The notes beneath the pieces were generated by a model that was given only the letters and a program-made list of their open reading frames with translations, searched no databases and was not told the DNA's origin. A stretch of 64,000 nt of DNA from Marispirochaeta sp. (lineage in GTDB: Bacteria > Spirochaetota > Spirochaetia > JC444 > Marispirochaetaceae), in the NCBI RefSeq assembly GCF_963668165.1, contig NZ_OY764209.1:1-64000 (forward strand), written 5' to 3'. The translations under genes were made by a program, and so were the position numbers. Each line of letters opens with the position of its first letter. Within the stretch, counting starts at the first letter, position 1. Below, piece by piece: positions 1-10,152 of this stretch.

Positions 1-303
1 TCCGCCCGGAACCTGAAAGAACAATACGGAATCACCGCCATCGACATCGCCAAGGGCCTGATTGACAGGGGAATCCACCCGCCGACGGTCTATTTTCCCC
101 TGATTGTTGCTGAAGCCCTGATGATAGAACCCACGGAAACAGAGAACAAGGAGACCCTGGACCAGTTTATCGACGTAATCAGCGATATAGTCCGGGCCGC
201 CGCGGAAGAGCCGCAAACCCTCAAGGAAGCCCCAGGGACCACTCCGGTGGGACGACTGGACGAAGTCCTGGCGGCACGAAAACCCAGGGTCAGCTGGACA
301 TAG
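1..303 (+). CDS. gcvPB: Glycine dehydrogenase (decarboxylating) subunit 2, C-terminal end
   Basis: Partial: the reading frame is open from the first base and ends at a TAG, giving the last 100 residues. The stretch [13 protein letters not shown] followed by [14 protein letters not shown] is the well-conserved C-terminal part of the P-protein subunit 2 of the glycine cleavage system, the PLP enzyme that decarboxylates glycine and passes the aminomethyl group to lipoyl-GcvH. The PLP lysine lies upstream of the window. The last 14 bases overlap the 3' end of sbcC on the opposite strand, so the two transcripts converge with no terminator visible between them. Identification is firm; the rest of the gcv operon must lie to the left. 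Confidence 0.9.
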   Translation, partial: SARNLKEQYGITAIDIAKGLIDRGIHPPTVYFPLIVAEALMIEPTETENKETLDQFIDVISDIVRAAAEEPQTLKEAPGTTPVGRLDEVLAARKPRVSWT

Positions 304-3300
304 AAGGCTCCGGCGATACAGTAAGAGTACTGTAGCCGGTGCCCTTGCGCCGGACCCTGATCTGCACTGGTATCCGTTCCTTTAAAGCCTCTACATGCGA
401 AATAATCCCCACGAGCTTCCCTGAAGAACGCAGGGTCTCCAGGGCCGCCAGCACGGTTTCCAGGGTTTCCGCATCAAGGGTGCCGAATCCCTCATCGAGG
501 AAAAGTGAATCAATTTTGGTCTTCCGTCCGGCCAGCTCGGAAAGCCCCAGGGCCAGACTCAGACTTGCCAGAAAGGTCTCTCCTCCAGAGAGGGTCTCCA
601 CCGGACGCACCGCGTCGGCCTGCCAGGTATCGACAATAGAGAGGGAAAGTTCTTCACCCCCGTCCCGGCGCAGAAAGTACCTTCCGGAAAAACGTTCCAG
701 GTGGCGGTTAGCCAGAGAGACAAGGTAGTCCAGGGTCAGCCCCTGGGCAAAACGGCGAAAAGCATCTCCCCTGGCAGAACCGATCAGCTCCTTCAGCCGC
801 CACCAGACATTGTACTCCCTGCGCTGTTCCTCCTGCTCCTTCAACAGCTCGTCCCGGCGTTCTCGTTTCTCTGTATCAGCATTAATTTTGCTCTGACATT
901 CAAAAAGCTCTTTTTGCGCCTCCGCATACTCCCGGTCGGCACTCTCAAGGTCCTGCTCTGTTCTGGTACTGTCCCGCAGTTCCGGAGGTATTTCTTCAAG
1001 CTCCTGTGCCAGTTCATCCCGGCGACGAACAAGGTCTTTTTTTTGCGCTTCCCAGTCGTCAACAGCTTCTTTGAAGGATTCCGCGTCATCCAGAAAAGCG
1101 GTTCGGAACTCTTCGAGACTCTCAAACTCCGCGGCCCGGGCCCGTCGGATTAAGTCCTCCTGCAAGGTTTTAAACTCGCTCATTTTTTCCTTATGCAGGT
1201 GTTCCGCGGTCTCCAGCCGGCCCTGTAAGCCTGCCCGCTTCTCTTTCTCTGCACTCAGCCTGTTCTGCAGTTCCTGTAAAGACTCTTCTTTTTCACGGAC
1301 CTGCTGTTCCCTCTGGTCCAGAAGCTCGGCAACGGACAGTCCTCCGGTCAGTTCCGTCAAATTCTTTTTTAGTTCAGATATATAGCTTTTAAGCTCATCC
1401 CTCCGGCGGACAAGTTCATTGAGTTCAGCCCGGCGTTCAGCGAGGATCCCGCTTTGCTGCTCAATCCGTTCTGAGCTGCTCCGCTGTTCAGCAGTTATCT
1501 TCTCAACTTCCGCGCTGGCACTGCGGTAATCATCTATCCTGGCAGCAGCTGTTTCCCGCAGCTGCTCAAAATCCCCGGTCAAACCGGCCCGCTGCGCCCA
1601 TTCCCGGATCGAGACACTGGCCTGTTCAAAGCTTTCCTGTTTCTGCCGCAGGTTCTCCTCCAGACTGCGTATCCGCTCAATCACCAGGGCCGCCCGATTC
1701 AATCCGCGGGAGTACTCTTCCCGTCTGGATTCATCCTGATCACGGAGTTCTTCGAGCTGCAGACGAATTTCGTCCCGTCTCTTCTCCAGAACAGTTACCT
1801 TTTCCAGACCCTCGGCTCGTTCCGCCCTGGTACGATCCAGCTCTTCAATCGCGGCGGGAGAATAGTTCGCGTCATTAAGCCTGGTATTGAGAGCAGAGAT
1901 TTCCTGCTCAAGCTCCGTGGCTTTTTCCAGCTGAGTATCCAGGCTGCCTTGAACGGATGCCAGCCGGATCAGGGCATCGCGATACTCGTTCTCCGCAGCA
2001 GAATATTCAGCTTCCTGTCCTTCCGGTCCCGGCTCTTCAAAGAGCTCCTGCTGTTCTACGGCAGGATGCTCTTTGGAACCGCACACCGGACAGGGTACCC
2101 CCCGTTTCAACCCCTCCTTCAAGCGGACCGCAGCGAAGCGAGTCTGCCCCGCTTCGGCCTGCTCCCTGGCAGCACGGGCCTCCTCGGAATCCCGGCGGGC
2201 CGACTCTGTCTCCGATTCAAGTTCTTCTACGCGCCGACGGACCCGGGCCAGGTCTTCCTTTAAAGCTTCCTTCCGCTGTGCCCATGGGGCAAGGGCATGC
2301 TGTCTGCCCAGCTTGCCATCGATATCGGCAAGCTCCCGGCGAAACGTTTCCGGGTCACCGGCTTGAGCCAGGGCCTCCTCCTGTTGGGAAAGTTCTTTCT
2401 TAAGGACTGCCAGCTGCGAAGCAGCCCCCTCATTGTCCGGGCCGGAAAAGGTCTGTGCTTCCTCCCGCAGGAGTTCACACTCTTCAGTAAGGCTCTGAAT
2501 CTCCTGTTTCAGGGTCGTCCTTTCAGACAAACGCAGGAGAAATATCTCCCGTTTTTGCGATAGTTCAGTAAGCCCACTGTTCCCGGTTAAAACTTCATGT
2601 TTCTGTTTCTCCCTCTCCAGGTCATCCAGTTTTCTTTGCAATGCTTCAATATCCTCGACATTCCGAGCCCTTTGCCTGTCGGTCCGCTCAATTCGCTGAT
2701 CTTCATCCTCCAGGCGGGCCCTCCGTTCAGAAAGCAGGGCTTCAAGCTTCTCGGCTTCTCCCTTTTTCTCACGCACAGTAGTACGTTCATCCTGAGCCTC
2801 AACCAGGGCCTGCCGGGCCGCAACAGCCTCAGACCCGAGTTCTTCGATTTCGTTACTCCGCAGCTTCAGGGAGGTATTAAGGCCATCAATTGCCTCAGCT
2901 GTTCGAGAAAGCTCCTCAGCGGCCGCGTCAAAACGGCGAATATTGTTCCAGTGGGGTTCCACAAGCCGATGAAGCCGAAGCTGTTCCCTGCGGGACTCAA
3001 TTGTCTCCCTGTCGGCTTCCAGGGCCTTCAGTAAAGCGTCTGTCTCATTGAGCTGGGCGGACAGCTTCTGCCCCCGTCGGGCTTTCTCCGCAGCCAGGAC
3101 CATTCCATCCCTGCGTTCCCTGGCCAGGGAGCACCGCTCTCCGGCTTCCGTAAGCTGCTCCAGAACCCGGGACAGGCTCTCTTCGTCGAAGATTCTGATA
3201 TCATCAATACGCCGGGCTATTTCGGCGCCTTTCTGCTCTTCTTCTTTTGCCCGTTCGTAGGCCAGCCGGGAAAGCTCCGAATAGATAAAACTCCCGGTCA

Positions 3301-3841
3301 TTTTCTCAAGCAGGTCCGCACGCTCACCAGGCCTGGCCTCCAAAAAAGCGGCAAAGGCCCCCTGTGCAAGCAGTACGGACCGGGTAAAGCGGGTAAAATC
3401 CAGACCTGTCAGCCGGGATATCCGTTCCGGGACCTCGCTCAATTTGTCTTCTATCAGCTCTTCCGCTGCGGAATCTATCCTGGCAAGCCGCATACGGGGC
3501 TGCTGAAAAGCTCCAGTCACGCTTCCTCTGGCCCGATGAACCTCCCAGCGGGAGCGATAGGTTCCCGAGGGCACTTCAAACTCCACTTCCGCCCAGGCCT
3601 CAGTGGTGTGTCGGGAAACGAGCTCCAATACCCCGGCTCCGGCGGACTTCCGTTTCTGCAGTCTCGGGGTTTCTCCGTACAGGGCAACGGAGAGCGCATC
3701 AAAAATGGTAGATTTGCCTGCCCCGGTAGGTCCGATAACGGCAAAGAGACCGGCATCCACAAAAGGTTCACGGGAGAAATCGATAAAAAACTCCCCTCTT
3801 AAGGAGTTAAGATTGATAAAGCGGAGGCTCAGGACCTTCAT
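290..3841 (-). CDS. sbcC: Exonuclease SbcC, SMC-like ATPase subunit
   Basis: ATPase subunit of the SbcCD (Mre11-Rad50-type) nuclease that opens hairpins and processes double-strand ends in the nucleoid. 1183 aa. The N-terminal Walker A is GPTGAGKST at residues 37-45. Long coiled coils rich in E, R, L and Q flank a zinc hook [10 protein letters not shown] near residue 580, where two molecules join. The ABC signature [17 protein letters not shown] and Walker [11 protein letters not shown] sit close to the C-terminus. Length and order are those expected for the family. Its ATG overlaps the sbcD stop in an ATGA, so the pair is translationally coupled. No truncation or frameshift is seen. Confidence 0.96.
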   Translation of the reverse strand: MKVLSLRFINLNSLRGEFFIDFSREPFVDAGLFAVIGPTGAGKSTIFDALSVALYGETPRLQKRKSAGAGVLELVSRHTTEAWAEVEFEVPSGTYRSRWEVHRARGSVTGAFQQPRMRLARIDSAAEELIEDKLSEVPERISRLTGLDFTRFTRSVLLAQGAFAAFLEARPGERADLLEKMTGSFIYSELSRLAYERAKEEEQKGAEIARRIDDIRIFDEESLSRVLEQLTEAGERCSLARERRDGMVLAAEKARRGQKLSAQLNETDALLKALEADRETIESRREQLRLHRLVEPHWNNIRRFDAAAEELSRTAEAIDGLNTSLKLRSNEIEELGSEAVAARQALVEAQDERTTVREKKGEAEKLEALLSERRARLEDEDQRIERTDRQRARNVEDIEALQRKLDDLEREKQKHEVLTGNSGLTELSQKREIFLLRLSERTTLKQEIQSLTEECELLREEAQTFSGPDNEGAASQLAVLKKELSQQEEALAQAGDPETFRRELADIDGKLGRQHALAPWAQRKEALKEDLARVRRRVEELESETESARRDSEEARAAREQAEAGQTRFAAVRLKEGLKRGVPCPVCGSKEHPAVEQQELFEEPGPEGQEAEYSAAENEYRDALIRLASVQGSLDTQLEKATELEQEISALNTRLNDANYSPAAIEELDRTRAERAEGLEKVTVLEKRRDEIRLQLEELRDQDESRREEYSRGLNRAALVIERIRSLEENLRQKQESFEQASVSIREWAQRAGLTGDFEQLRETAAARIDDYRSASAEVEKITAEQRSSSERIEQQSGILAERRAELNELVRRRDELKSYISELKKNLTELTGGLSVAELLDQREQQVREKEESLQELQNRLSAEKEKRAGLQGRLETAEHLHKEKMSEFKTLQEDLIRRARAAEFESLEEFRTAFLDDAESFKEAVDDWEAQKKDLVRRRDELAQELEEIPPELRDSTRTEQDLESADREYAEAQKELFECQSKINADTEKRERRDELLKEQEEQRREYNVWWRLKELIGSARGDAFRRFAQGLTLDYLVSLANRHLERFSGRYFLRRDGGEELSLSIVDTWQADAVRPVETLSGGETFLASLSLALGLSELAGRKTKIDSLFLDEGFGTLDAETLETVLAALETLRSSGKLVGIISHVEALKERIPVQIRVRRKGTGYSTLTVSPEPSMSS

Positions 3842-5052
3842 AATTCTTCCTCCTCCATTCCCGCAGTCAGGTTCTCTTCAGCAATTACCAGCAGCTCCTG
3901 ATACGCCCGGAGTAATTCATCGTCAGCTTCCTCGCCGCGGGATTCACAACGGCGCTTAAATACCTCCAGAGGAGAAAGCTCGTTCAAATGGAGATCCGCC
4001 CCCTCCCAGGAATCTTCCCCGACTCCGTTTCTCGTATAGCGTACCCGGAGAATCTCAAGGCTGAGAGTCGCGGAAGCTTCGTCGATTCTCTCCTGAGCCT
4101 CCGGGACCTGGTCAGTCACGCTTATGTCGAGCCACGGGGTGAGTTCTTCACCATGGCCGGCTACATCGTCCAGGTTCCACAGTATTTCAGGCAGGGATCC
4201 GGAAAGAGAGACAAGACGCCGGAAAACGGGAACGGGAAACTGCTCAAGAGAGCTGAGCCTGCGGGCATCAAACTCCGCCAGGACAACACTCTTTTGGGTT
4301 TCATCCCCAAAATCAAGGGCCAGGGGGGAACCGCTGTAGCGGATGTGTTCATGGCCGCCCACTATCCGGCCGCGGTGAAGATGACCAAGAGCACAGTAAT
4401 CTGCCGATGAAGGAAAAACAGAAGCATCAACCTGACCAAGACTGCCCACATACAGGTCACGTTCGGAGGAAGAGGTACCGCCGCCTGCAGCCAGAAGATG
4501 CCCGGTCACAATAAAAGGGACCTGACTGAAGACAGAAGCAGCCTGGGAAACAGCGCGATAGTGTTCCCGGAGTCCTGCTGTAATAGCGGCGTCCCGCTCA
4601 TCGAGGCTTTCACCGGCCCGGGGCTGCCGGATGTCCCGTTCCCGCAAAAAAGGAACGCATCCGATACATGCCAGGGGGCGGTCCTTTTCATCCTTCAGAA
4701 CAAAAAGTTCCTCCTCAGAAGACATGGCGCCCCCAACTACATGGACACGAAAGCGATTCAGAAGTTGACGGGGAGCGTTCAGGGTAGAGACTGAGTCGTG
4801 GTTCCCCCCTGTCACCACAGTGCCGCGGCAGGAAGTACGGGAGACCCGATATAAAAAATCGTAATAGAGCTCCAGGGCAGCGTTTGGGGGAGTTCCAGTA
4901 TCAAAAACATCCCCAGCAATGATTAGCAGGTCAGGAGCTTCGGACCGGGTCAGATCCACGAGCCAGTCAAGGAACAGCCGCTGCTCTTCCAGGCGGCTGC
5001 GGTCAAAAAGCCGGTGCCCAAGATGCAGATCCGAGGTATGCAGTAGTTTCAC
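3838..5052 (-). CDS. sbcD: Exonuclease SbcD, Mre11-like nuclease subunit
   Basis: Calcineurin-type metallophosphoesterase, the nuclease subunit partnered with SbcC. Metal-binding motifs are visible in order: SDLHLGH at the N-terminus, IIAGDVFD, TGGNHDS, a GH in IVTGHLL and ALGHLHRG. I place the start at a GTG (404 aa) rather than at the longer open frame, because the product then begins MKLLHTSDLHLG as in the family and GGAGGA precedes that GTG by a few bases. A good promoter, TTGTCT-18-TACAAT, lies just upstream and would give a leader of roughly ten bases. First gene of the sbcDC operon; the 4-bp overlap couples it to sbcC. Confidence 0.95.
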   Translation of the reverse strand: MKLLHTSDLHLGHRLFDRSRLEEQRLFLDWLVDLTRSEAPDLLIIAGDVFDTGTPPNAALELYYDFLYRVSRTSCRGTVVTGGNHDSVSTLNAPRQLLNRFRVHVVGGAMSSEEELFVLKDEKDRPLACIGCVPFLRERDIRQPRAGESLDERDAAITAGLREHYRAVSQAASVFSQVPFIVTGHLLAAGGGTSSSERDLYVGSLGQVDASVFPSSADYCALGHLHRGRIVGGHEHIRYSGSPLALDFGDETQKSVVLAEFDARRLSSLEQFPVPVFRRLVSLSGSLPEILWNLDDVAGHGEELTPWLDISVTDQVPEAQERIDEASATLSLEILRVRYTRNGVGEDSWEGADLHLNELSPLEVFKRRCESRGEEADDELLRAYQELLVIAEENLTAGMEEEEL

Positions 5053-5068
5053 GTATCCTCCGGAGCAT

Positions 5069-5098
5069 ATTGTAGAGGAGAGGTGTATAAACAGACAA
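5069..5098 (-). promoter_or_regulatory. sbcDC promoter
   Basis: Sigma70-like TTGTCT, 18-bp spacer, TACAAT (each 4-5 of 6 consensus). It sits between the upstream terminator and the SD-preceded GTG of sbcD, which makes it the natural start of this operon. Confidence 0.55.
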
Positions 5099-5106
5099 GG
5101 AGTTTC

Positions 5107-5148
5107 AAAAAAAATAACCCTCAGGGAAAGGAGGTAAAACCCTGAGGG
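5107..5148 (-). terminator. Rho-independent terminator downstream of the 5319-6257 gene
   Basis: Perfect 9-bp inverted repeat, CCCTCAGGG and CCCTGAGGG, with a 13-nt loop. On the minus strand the stem is followed by TTATTTTTTTT. It separates the phosphofructokinase/unknown gene pair from sbcDC. Confidence 0.8.
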
Positions 5149-5318
5149 GAAATAAAAGCATGTGGGCCTGGTTACCGGGACTATTTCGGATCCCGTTAAC
5201 ACCCGTAAAATATTTTATGCTCTAACTATAATGATAAACAATATAATAATCCATAGGTTACACTTGAATTTCCTCAGAATTTTAGCGTAAACAACCTTTT
5301 TGGAGTAATTATGGAAGA

Positions 5319-6257
5319 TTAGAATCTCAGAGGCGCATCTAAGGGGAGGATGCTCTGTGCCTCGACCCGGGAAAACTTGTCTGCTGCCGAGGGAAAGGTG
5401 TCATCCTGGGTAAAGGTGAGGATATCATCCTCCCCGTTTCCCCGGGCAAAGCGCATAATCGGCTGATTCAGTGCTCCAAGGATCTCCCTGGTGTAAAATC
5501 CACGCTCCCGGGTTAAATACTGGAAAAAGGAGGAGTTCGCCAGGGGTTCCGGACTGCCGTCCTCGCGATACACATAGCCTGCCGCATCCAGTATCTGTTC
5601 AAAGGGGCTTTTTGAGTAGTGGAACACCCTGGAAAGCGGTATATCCTTCCGAAGCAGCTGGGCACTCTGAAGCTCTTTACCAATGGCGGATACCAGAGTA
5701 TGTACCTGCGTATAATCCAGAGAGGTCCGGAATATCATGACGGCGATATCCGTGCTGACAGTGTTCCTGGAAAGAATGGCCGGAATATCGTAATTCACAA
5801 TGTACAGGCCCTTAAAGCGTTTGATACTCTGCCCGCAGAGCAGGAAGAAGTCCTCCTGGGGAACCCATATACGAAAAAGCTCCTCGGAGGACAATCCAAG
5901 GACTTGCAGGGCATCATAGGCCCCGATAATCTTTTCCGTCGCCCCGGCTCCGCAGATGGAGACAAAAGAGGCCCTCATGCCGGGGGTAAATGCTGCGTAA
6001 CCGCGGCGGGCAAAGAAGATCCGGACATGGTAATGGCGTTCAACTATCCGCCGCTCCATCAGAAAATCCCCGGGGATATTGGCAAGATACGTGAGTTCTA
6101 TGGCATCCCGGAAGGAAGGATTCTCATAAACAACCCGCATGATACGGCTTTCGACCTTGATGCCATTGGTTTCGGGCCGCAGGTAAAGAAACACATCCTG
6201 ACAGACATTCCCGTGGCAGGCAGGTTTAAAAGGAACCAGGACTGTCGGTTTTTCCAT
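5319..6257 (-). CDS. Conserved-looking protein of unknown function
   Basis: 312 aa; I do not recognise a family. The product is soluble-looking, with no signal peptide or membrane segment, and is rich in aromatic and charged residues of a normal globular protein (for instance GLYIVNYDIPAIL and VFHYSKSPFEQILDAAGYVYRE). It contains no obvious catalytic motif. It lies 54 bp downstream of phosphofructokinase on the same strand but seems to have its own promoter (TTGCCC-17-TAGTAT) whose -10 box is 6 nt before the ATG, with no Shine-Dalgarno sequence. A strong terminator follows about 170 bp downstream. Codon use matches the neighbours. I assign no function; the long antisense frames over it are shadows. 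Confidence 0.7.
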   Translation of the reverse strand: MEKPTVLVPFKPACHGNVCQDVFLYLRPETNGIKVESRIMRVVYENPSFRDAIELTYLANIPGDFLMERRIVERHYHVRIFFARRGYAAFTPGMRASFVSICGAGATEKIIGAYDALQVLGLSSEELFRIWVPQEDFFLLCGQSIKRFKGLYIVNYDIPAILSRNTVSTDIAVMIFRTSLDYTQVHTLVSAIGKELQSAQLLRKDIPLSRVFHYSKSPFEQILDAAGYVYREDGSPEPLANSSFFQYLTRERGFYTREILGALNQPIMRFARGNGEDDILTFTQDDTFPSAADKFSRVEAQSILPLDAPLRF

Positions 6258-6263
6258 AGGAAT

Positions 6264-6292
6264 ATACTACTACCGGCCCCGTCGCGGGGCAA
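6264..6292 (-). promoter_or_regulatory. Promoter of the unknown gene, leaderless type
   Basis: TTGCCC, 17-bp spacer, TAGTAT, then 6 nt (ATTCCT) to the ATG. The spacer contains a G+C-rich hairpin GCCCCG-TCG-CGGGGC that could also slow transcription coming from phosphofructokinase, though no U-run follows. Confidence 0.4.
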
Positions 6293-6311
6293 TTCAAACT
6301 TTCCAGCAGGT

Positions 6312-7631
6312 TCAGTCGTTCTTGAACAGCATCGGCTGGTGGGTAGCGCCGATTACATCCCGCCACAGGGGACCTTCCGGATCTACGGTATTGCGCTTGT
6401 TTATGGCGATCTCAATGGGAAGATGCACAAAGGTGTTATTCACCATACTTATCAGGGTCTTGGTCCTTCCTGACATTGCGGCATGAACGGCGTGTGTTCC
6501 CAGACGGGCGCAGTAGATAGAATCGTTGGGATTGGCCGGGGCGGAGCGGATCATATAGCTGGGATCAATATACTTGATATTGACCTCCATACGCTGTTTT
6601 TCAAAGTATTCCCGAAAGGCATTCTTTAAAAAGAGACCGATATCCCCAAGAACCTTGTTGCCGGAAAGATCCTTCTCCTCCTCTGACTCCACGTAATGCT
6701 GCCCCGCCCCTTCGGCCACAAGAATAACCGCATGGTTTCTCAGTTCCAGGCGACGCTTCAGGGCCGCGAAAAGCCCCTTTTCTCCCTCAAGATCAAAATC
6801 AATCTCCGGAATCAGTACAAAGTTTACATCATTAATCGCCATGGCAGTATTAGCGGCAATAAAACCGGATTCTCGTCCCATGACTTTAACCAGACCAATA
6901 CCGTTTATCGCATCATGGGCTTCCGTATGGGCGCTGGATACGGCGGCCACTGCTTCCGATACAGCGGTTTCAAAGCCGAAAGATTTCTGGATAAAGGAAA
7001 GATCGTTGTCAATTGTCTTGGGAATACCTATGATGGAAATCTTCTGGTTACGCCGTTCCAGCTCCTCGGCAATGTAATAAGCCCCGTGCTGGGTCCCGTC
7101 TCCCCCGATAGTAAAGAGCATGTTCAGGTTCATTCGCTCGATGGAGTCGCAGATAGCCTCGATATCCGCACTGCCCCGGGAGGACCCGAGAATTGTCCCC
7201 CCTTTGGTGTGAATATCGTCGACTATATCCGGATCAAGGGGCATTACCGGAATGCCGTACTGGGGCAGAAAACCACGGTAGCCGTTGCGTATACCGGATA
7301 TTCGGTGAATCCCGTAGCTGTACCAGAGAGTTCGCACCAGAGAGCGTATAACATTGTTCAATCCCGGGCAGAGTCCGCCGCAGGTCACGATTCCCGCATG
7401 CACATGTCCTGGGGAGAAAAAGATCTTTTCACGTGGTCCGGCCTTTTCCAGGAGGTCTCTGGAGGTATATTCAAAGGTATATTTTCCTGGTTTGGCATCA
7501 ATATTATAGAGTATAAACTCGTCGTCCTTTACATAGTTGGCCATATTGTCCCCAATCTTCGTAGACATCTTAAGAGGGGACGTTATCTTTGCTTCTCCAA
7601 GCCTGGGAGCAGTAAAATTAAGGGAGTTCAC
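6312..7631 (-). CDS. ATP-dependent 6-phosphofructokinase, plant/spirochaete-type
   Basis: Phosphorylates fructose 6-phosphate to fructose 1,6-bisphosphate in glycolysis. Motifs include GIVTCGGLCPGLNNVIR (nucleotide binding), GGDGTQHGA and PKTIDNDL (catalytic Asp). GGDG and TIDND, rather than GGDD and TIDGD, argue for ATP instead of pyrophosphate as donor; the closest pattern I know is that of plant ATP-PFKs and the roughly 450-aa spirochaete enzymes. 439 aa. I choose a GTG start because AGGAGG lies 5 nt upstream; a longer frame would put that SD inside the gene. A strong promoter, TTGATA-17-TACAAT, lies 33 nt further up. Divergent from the carotenoid genes. Confidence 0.88.
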   Translation of the reverse strand: MNSLNFTAPRLGEAKITSPLKMSTKIGDNMANYVKDDEFILYNIDAKPGKYTFEYTSRDLLEKAGPREKIFFSPGHVHAGIVTCGGLCPGLNNVIRSLVRTLWYSYGIHRISGIRNGYRGFLPQYGIPVMPLDPDIVDDIHTKGGTILGSSRGSADIEAICDSIERMNLNMLFTIGGDGTQHGAYYIAEELERRNQKISIIGIPKTIDNDLSFIQKSFGFETAVSEAVAAVSSAHTEAHDAINGIGLVKVMGRESGFIAANTAMAINDVNFVLIPEIDFDLEGEKGLFAALKRRLELRNHAVILVAEGAGQHYVESEEEKDLSGNKVLGDIGLFLKNAFREYFEKQRMEVNIKYIDPSYMIRSAPANPNDSIYCARLGTHAVHAAMSGRTKTLISMVNNTFVHLPIEIAINKRNTVDPEGPLWRDVIGATHQPMLFKND

Positions 7632-7663
7632 ACGAGCCTCCTGCACTGGTTGTGAGTCGCTGT

Positions 7664-7692
7664 ATTGTAGAAAACAAAATAATAAGTATCAA
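7664..7692 (-). promoter_or_regulatory. Phosphofructokinase promoter
   Basis: TTGATA, 17-bp spacer, TACAAT: 5 of 6 matches in each hexamer with ideal spacing. A conventional leader with AGGAGG separates it from the GTG start. Confidence 0.65.
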
Positions 7693-7814
7693 GCAGGAAC
7701 GAACCGGTCCGAACATCACTGAAAGGTATAAGTTTTTTTCGATTTTTGTTTCAAACTGACACCCTAACTGCTATATTGAGAATATAAATTATTAAGCGAA
7801 AGGTACGGTGCAGA

Positions 7815-9284
7815 ATGGCTGATAAAGTGATAGTTATCGGTGCGGGGTTTTCCGGTCTGGCAACGGCCGCTATTCTGGCTCACAAGGGGTACAGTGTTAC
7901 TCTTCTTGAAAAGAATTCCACTACCGGAGGCCGGGCCAGAGAATGGAAAACCGGTGGCTTTACCTTCGACATGGGACCTTCATGGTATCTGATGCCGGAA
8001 GTCTTTGACACCTTCTTTGAATATCTGGGAAAAAAGAGGGAAGATTATTTTAACCTTCATCAGCTTTCCAACTATTACAAGGTCTTTTTTGAGAATGCCG
8101 ACGCGGTAACCATTACCAGCAATCTGGAAGATACAAAAAAGCTCTTCGACAGCTTCGAACCCCTGGCGGGCCTGCGTCTGCAGAAATACCTGGATCAGGC
8201 ACAATATAAATACGATATAGCCATGAAGGAGTTTCTCTACAAGGAATACCGTTCGGTGTTCCAGTTCTTTAACCGGCGTATAATCCAGGAAGGGCTTAAA
8301 CTGAATCTCTTCAGCGACATGGACTCCTTTGTAGCTGGCTTCTTTAAGGATACGAGGGCGCAACAAATTCTTGAATACGCCATGGTATTTCTTGGAACCA
8401 GCCCGAAGGACGCGCCGGCGCTCTACTCCATTATGTCCCACGTGGATTTAAACCTGGGAGTCTATTATCCGGAAGGCGGTATGGCCGGAGCTGTCGCGGG
8501 TTTCCGCAAGCTGGCAGAGGATTGCGGTGCAGAAATTCTGACGGATAAAAACGTCACCGGTTATGAATACGACCGGGACAGAATTACTGCGGTTGTATGC
8601 GGGGAGAAACGCTACCCCGCCGATCTTGTTGTAAACAGTGCCGACTACCATCACGCCGAATCAGACCTGTTAACACAACAATACCGGCGTTACAGTCCCA
8701 GATACTGGAACTCCCGGGTTGTGGCCCCCTCAATGTTCAGTATTTATCTGGGAGTTAACCGGCGCTTGAATAAACTTGAGCACCACAACCTCTATTTTTC
8801 TGAGGACTGGAACCATCACTTTGATCAAATCTTCAAGAAACCACAGTGGCCGTCCAATCCCTGTTTTTACCTGAGCTGCAATTCAAAGACGGATACTACC
8901 TCCGCTCCTCCGGGGAGCGAAAATGTTTTTATCCTTGTCCCCGTGGCGCCCGGTCTGGACGACAATGATACCCGGCGCGAGAATTACGCCGAAGAGGTGC
9001 TTACCCATATAGAGAAGGTCACTGGAGAAGACCTGCACAGCGACATAGCAGTGCGCCGTATTTACAGCCACCGGGATTTCCGCGCCGACTATAACGCCTT
9101 CAAGGGGACAGCTCTGGGGCTCTCCCATACCCTTTTTCAGACCGCCGTATTCAGACCCTCTCACCAGTCAGCAAAACTCAAAAACCTTTTTTACACCGGT
9201 CAGTTTACCCATCCAGGGGTTGGCGTCCCCATGACTTTGATCTCGGGCCAGATAGTTGCAGAGGAAATAGAAAAAAACCGGTGA
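7815..9284 (+). CDS. crtI: Phytoene desaturase, CrtI family
   Basis: FAD-dependent desaturase that would convert phytoene to lycopene (or neurosporene) at the membrane. 489 aa. The N-terminal dinucleotide-binding fold reads VIVIGAGFSGLATAAILAHKG, followed by LEKNSTTGGRAREW and FDMGPSWYLMPEVF, typical of CrtI-type enzymes of Bacteroidetes and spirochaetes. The C-terminal flavin motif is FYTGQFTHPGVGVPMTLISGQ. The weak ribosome site AAAGG precedes the ATG. First gene of a five-gene carotenoid cluster; phytoene synthase follows 27 bp later. The second desaturase in the cluster is better read as CrtD, so this one most likely does the phytoene-to-lycopene steps; substrate range cannot be settled from sequence. 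Confidence 0.9.
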   Translation: MADKVIVIGAGFSGLATAAILAHKGYSVTLLEKNSTTGGRAREWKTGGFTFDMGPSWYLMPEVFDTFFEYLGKKREDYFNLHQLSNYYKVFFENADAVTITSNLEDTKKLFDSFEPLAGLRLQKYLDQAQYKYDIAMKEFLYKEYRSVFQFFNRRIIQEGLKLNLFSDMDSFVAGFFKDTRAQQILEYAMVFLGTSPKDAPALYSIMSHVDLNLGVYYPEGGMAGAVAGFRKLAEDCGAEILTDKNVTGYEYDRDRITAVVCGEKRYPADLVVNSADYHHAESDLLTQQYRRYSPRYWNSRVVAPSMFSIYLGVNRRLNKLEHHNLYFSEDWNHHFDQIFKKPQWPSNPCFYLSCNSKTDTTSAPPGSENVFILVPVAPGLDDNDTRRENYAEEVLTHIEKVTGEDLHSDIAVRRIYSHRDFRADYNAFKGTALGLSHTLFQTAVFRPSHQSAKLKNLFYTGQFTHPGVGVPMTLISGQIVAEEIEKNR

Positions 9285-9311
9285 GAACGGGTTGGAGCAT
9301 AGCGAGGAAAA

Positions 9312-10142
9312 ATGGATCAACATCTGCAGGCCAAAAAACTGCACAGGGATATTTTTAAAGCCGGAAGCAAAACCTATTTTAATTCAAGCCTCTTTTTTCC
9401 AAAGAATGTACGGGATGAAGTCTTTATCCTCTACGCCTTTGTGCGCGTGGCCGACAATTATGTCGACTCAGTTCCCCAGGATGCGGAGGGCTTTGCGCGT
9501 TTCAGGGAAAGCTACCTCCGCGGCATAAGCGGAGAAGTAACGGGTGATCCTGTTATCGACAGTTTTGTGGAACTGGCGGAGTTGCGGAAATTCGATCCCC
9601 GCTGGACCGAGGCCTTTTTTAATTCCATGGAAATGGACCTTCACAAGAAGAACTACAACAGTCTCCAGGAAACCCTGGAATACATTTACGGTTCAGCCGA
9701 AGTTATAGGCCTCTTCATGGCCCGCATTATGGGATTATTACCGGAGGCTGATCATGCAGCCTGCCTACTGGGACGCTCAATGCAGTATATAAACTTCATC
9801 CGCGACATTGCGGAGGATAACAGTCTTGGACGGCGCTATCTTCCCCTTGAGGATAGCGGTCTTGACTCCCTTGCGGAGGGGGAAACCCGGTCGAAACCGG
9901 AACACTTTCTTAACTTTATGAAACAGCAGACCAGGCGCTACAAGGAGTGGCAAAAAGGGGCAGAGACCGGTTACGCCCTTATTCCCCGCAGATACCGCGT
10001 ACCAATCAAGACTGCAGGAGACATGTATACCTGGAGTGCAAAGATCATCGAAAAGGATCCTTTTATTGTTTATCAAAGAAAGGTCAAGCCTTCCCGGCTC
10101 CGCATCGTGTCCTCAATTGCCGTCAATATTTTACGGGCTTGA
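9312..10142 (+). CDS. crtB: Phytoene synthase
   Basis: Condenses two geranylgeranyl diphosphates to phytoene, the first committed carotenoid step. 276 aa, normal for the family. Both aspartate-rich Mg-diphosphate motifs are present: DNYVD at residues 48-52 and INFIRDIAEDNSLGRRYLP around residue 160. The N-terminal SKTYFNSSLFFP is the usual start of squalene/phytoene synthases. GAGGAAAA lies just before the ATG. It sits between the desaturase and the lycopene cyclase, which rules for phytoene rather than squalene synthesis. Confidence 0.93.
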   Translation: MDQHLQAKKLHRDIFKAGSKTYFNSSLFFPKNVRDEVFILYAFVRVADNYVDSVPQDAEGFARFRESYLRGISGEVTGDPVIDSFVELAELRKFDPRWTEAFFNSMEMDLHKKNYNSLQETLEYIYGSAEVIGLFMARIMGLLPEADHAACLLGRSMQYINFIRDIAEDNSLGRRYLPLEDSGLDSLAEGETRSKPEHFLNFMKQQTRRYKEWQKGAETGYALIPRRYRVPIKTAGDMYTWSAKIIEKDPFIVYQRKVKPSRLRIVSSIAVNILRA

Positions 10143-10152
10143 TGGTTAAGCC

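Noticed and set aside
5619..6473. 284-aa plus-strand open frame
   Set aside because: Antisense across the unknown 5319-6257 gene and the phosphofructokinase end; no ribosome site or motif.
6312..7631. Pyrophosphate-dependent phosphofructokinase
   Set aside because: GGDGT and TIDND are of the ATP type; the PPi enzymes have GGDD and TIDGD.
9290..10150. Squalene rather than phytoene synthase
   Set aside because: The family is shared, but two desaturases and a cyclase in the same operon fit phytoene.
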